DNA of 14,454 nt. It comes from Eubacterium sp. UBA3279. GTDB lineage: Bacteria > Bacillota > Clostridia > Lachnospirales > Lachnospiraceae. Below, piece after piece: positions 14,226 to 14,454 of this stretch (position 1 is the stretch's first letter; each line of letters starts with the position of its first letter). The stretch spans positions 1 through 14,454 of the forward strand of contig DETV01000042.1 of NCBI GenBank assembly GCA_002361775.1, read 5' to 3'. A program made the translations under genes and the position numbers. Below the pieces are notes generated by a model that worked only from the letters and a program-made list of their open reading frames with translations, was not told the DNA's origin and searched no databases.

Positions 14226-14454
14226 TTATCTCTTACTCTGTTTTCCTCTATATTTTCGTTTAATGCCCAGTAATACAACAATCATGCATGTGCCAGAAAT
14301 TCCCAAAAGCGCCGTCCACAGCGTCAAATTTGTTTCATCTCCTGTCTTTGGAACATCGTCAGTCGGTTTCTTTGGATCGGTCGGCTTATCCGGATCAACC
14401 GGCGAAGCATCTTTCGTATTGGTAAAGGCCGCGGTCGATGTCGCATCTTTTGCA
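14226..14454 (-). CDS. Sortase-anchored surface protein, C-terminal end (start beyond window)
   Basis: Read on the minus strand from the right edge, the last 75 codons show a Pro/Thr/Asp/Lys-rich wall-spanning repeat (PVDPDKPTDPKKPTDDVPKT). Then come the sorting signal VPKTGDE, a hydrophobic helix (LWTALLGISGTCMIVVLLGI) and a positive tail, KRKYRGKQSKR, before TAA at 14228-14226. This is the classic LPXTG-like signal, with VPKTG in place of LPXTG, as cleaved by sortases in Clostridia. The protein is exported and then attached to the cell wall. The adhesive or enzymatic part lies outside the window. Confidence 0.88.
   Translation of the reverse strand, partial: AKDATSTAAFTNTKDASPVDPDKPTDPKKPTDDVPKTGDETNLTLWTALLGISGTCMIVVLLGIKRKYRGKQSKR

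Overview
The window looks like a piece of a gut Firmicutes genome, most likely a Lachnospiraceae relative. The coding sequence is AT-rich, nearly every start has a strong AGGAGG-type ribosome binding site, and the right third carries the replication module typical of Tn1549-like integrative conjugative elements: a Cys-rich small protein, SSB, RepA_N initiators and the start of a DnaC-like loader. No tRNA, rRNA, CRISPR array or intact transposase was seen.

Layout. (1) 1-3454 is an accessory or chromosomal-type stretch. A flavin reductase gene cut by the left edge is transcribed divergently from an HxlR-family regulator, with paired promoters and an inverted-repeat operator between them. Then come a broken DUF1905-zinc ribbon-DUF1801 gene interrupted by a 123-bp insertion that folds into three hairpins, a small conserved protein, a DUF2200 protein, a KptA/Tpt1 RNA 2'-phosphotransferase and a chimeric remnant of a LURP-one/tubby-like gene. 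(2) 3455-9960 is a self-contained cassette of three co-directional, tightly packed genes. They encode a 544-aa coiled-coil protein of no recognised family, a 1007-aa HerA/VirB4-like DUF87 ATPase with a glycine-zipper segment, and a 518-aa glycine-zipper membrane-type protein with a possible nuclease-like core. A promoter and early terminator lie upstream, and a very strong terminator closes the cassette. This is the most interesting part of the window. (3) 9961-10551 has no convincing gene but contains several strong hairpins. (4) 10552-13796 is the mobile-element replication module. One RepA-like gene is frameshifted in a poly-A run. The second is intact and carries 23-24-bp iterons inside its coding sequence. 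A DnaC-like gene stops after 49 codons. (5) 13797-14454, minus strand, is the tail of a sortase-anchored surface protein followed by a severely shortened class-B-sortase-like gene.

How it fits together. The right side is probably a decaying or rearranged conjugative-element backbone: there is a frameshift in one rep gene, a truncated loader and a gutted sortase. The three-gene ATPase cassette sits beside it as likely cargo. In the cassette, the ATPase may power or gate a membrane process carried out by the glycine-zipper protein, with the coiled-coil protein as sensor or adaptor. That could be phage defence, DNA or protein translocation, or envelope stress. The sequence shows the gene content and organisation; the function is inference.
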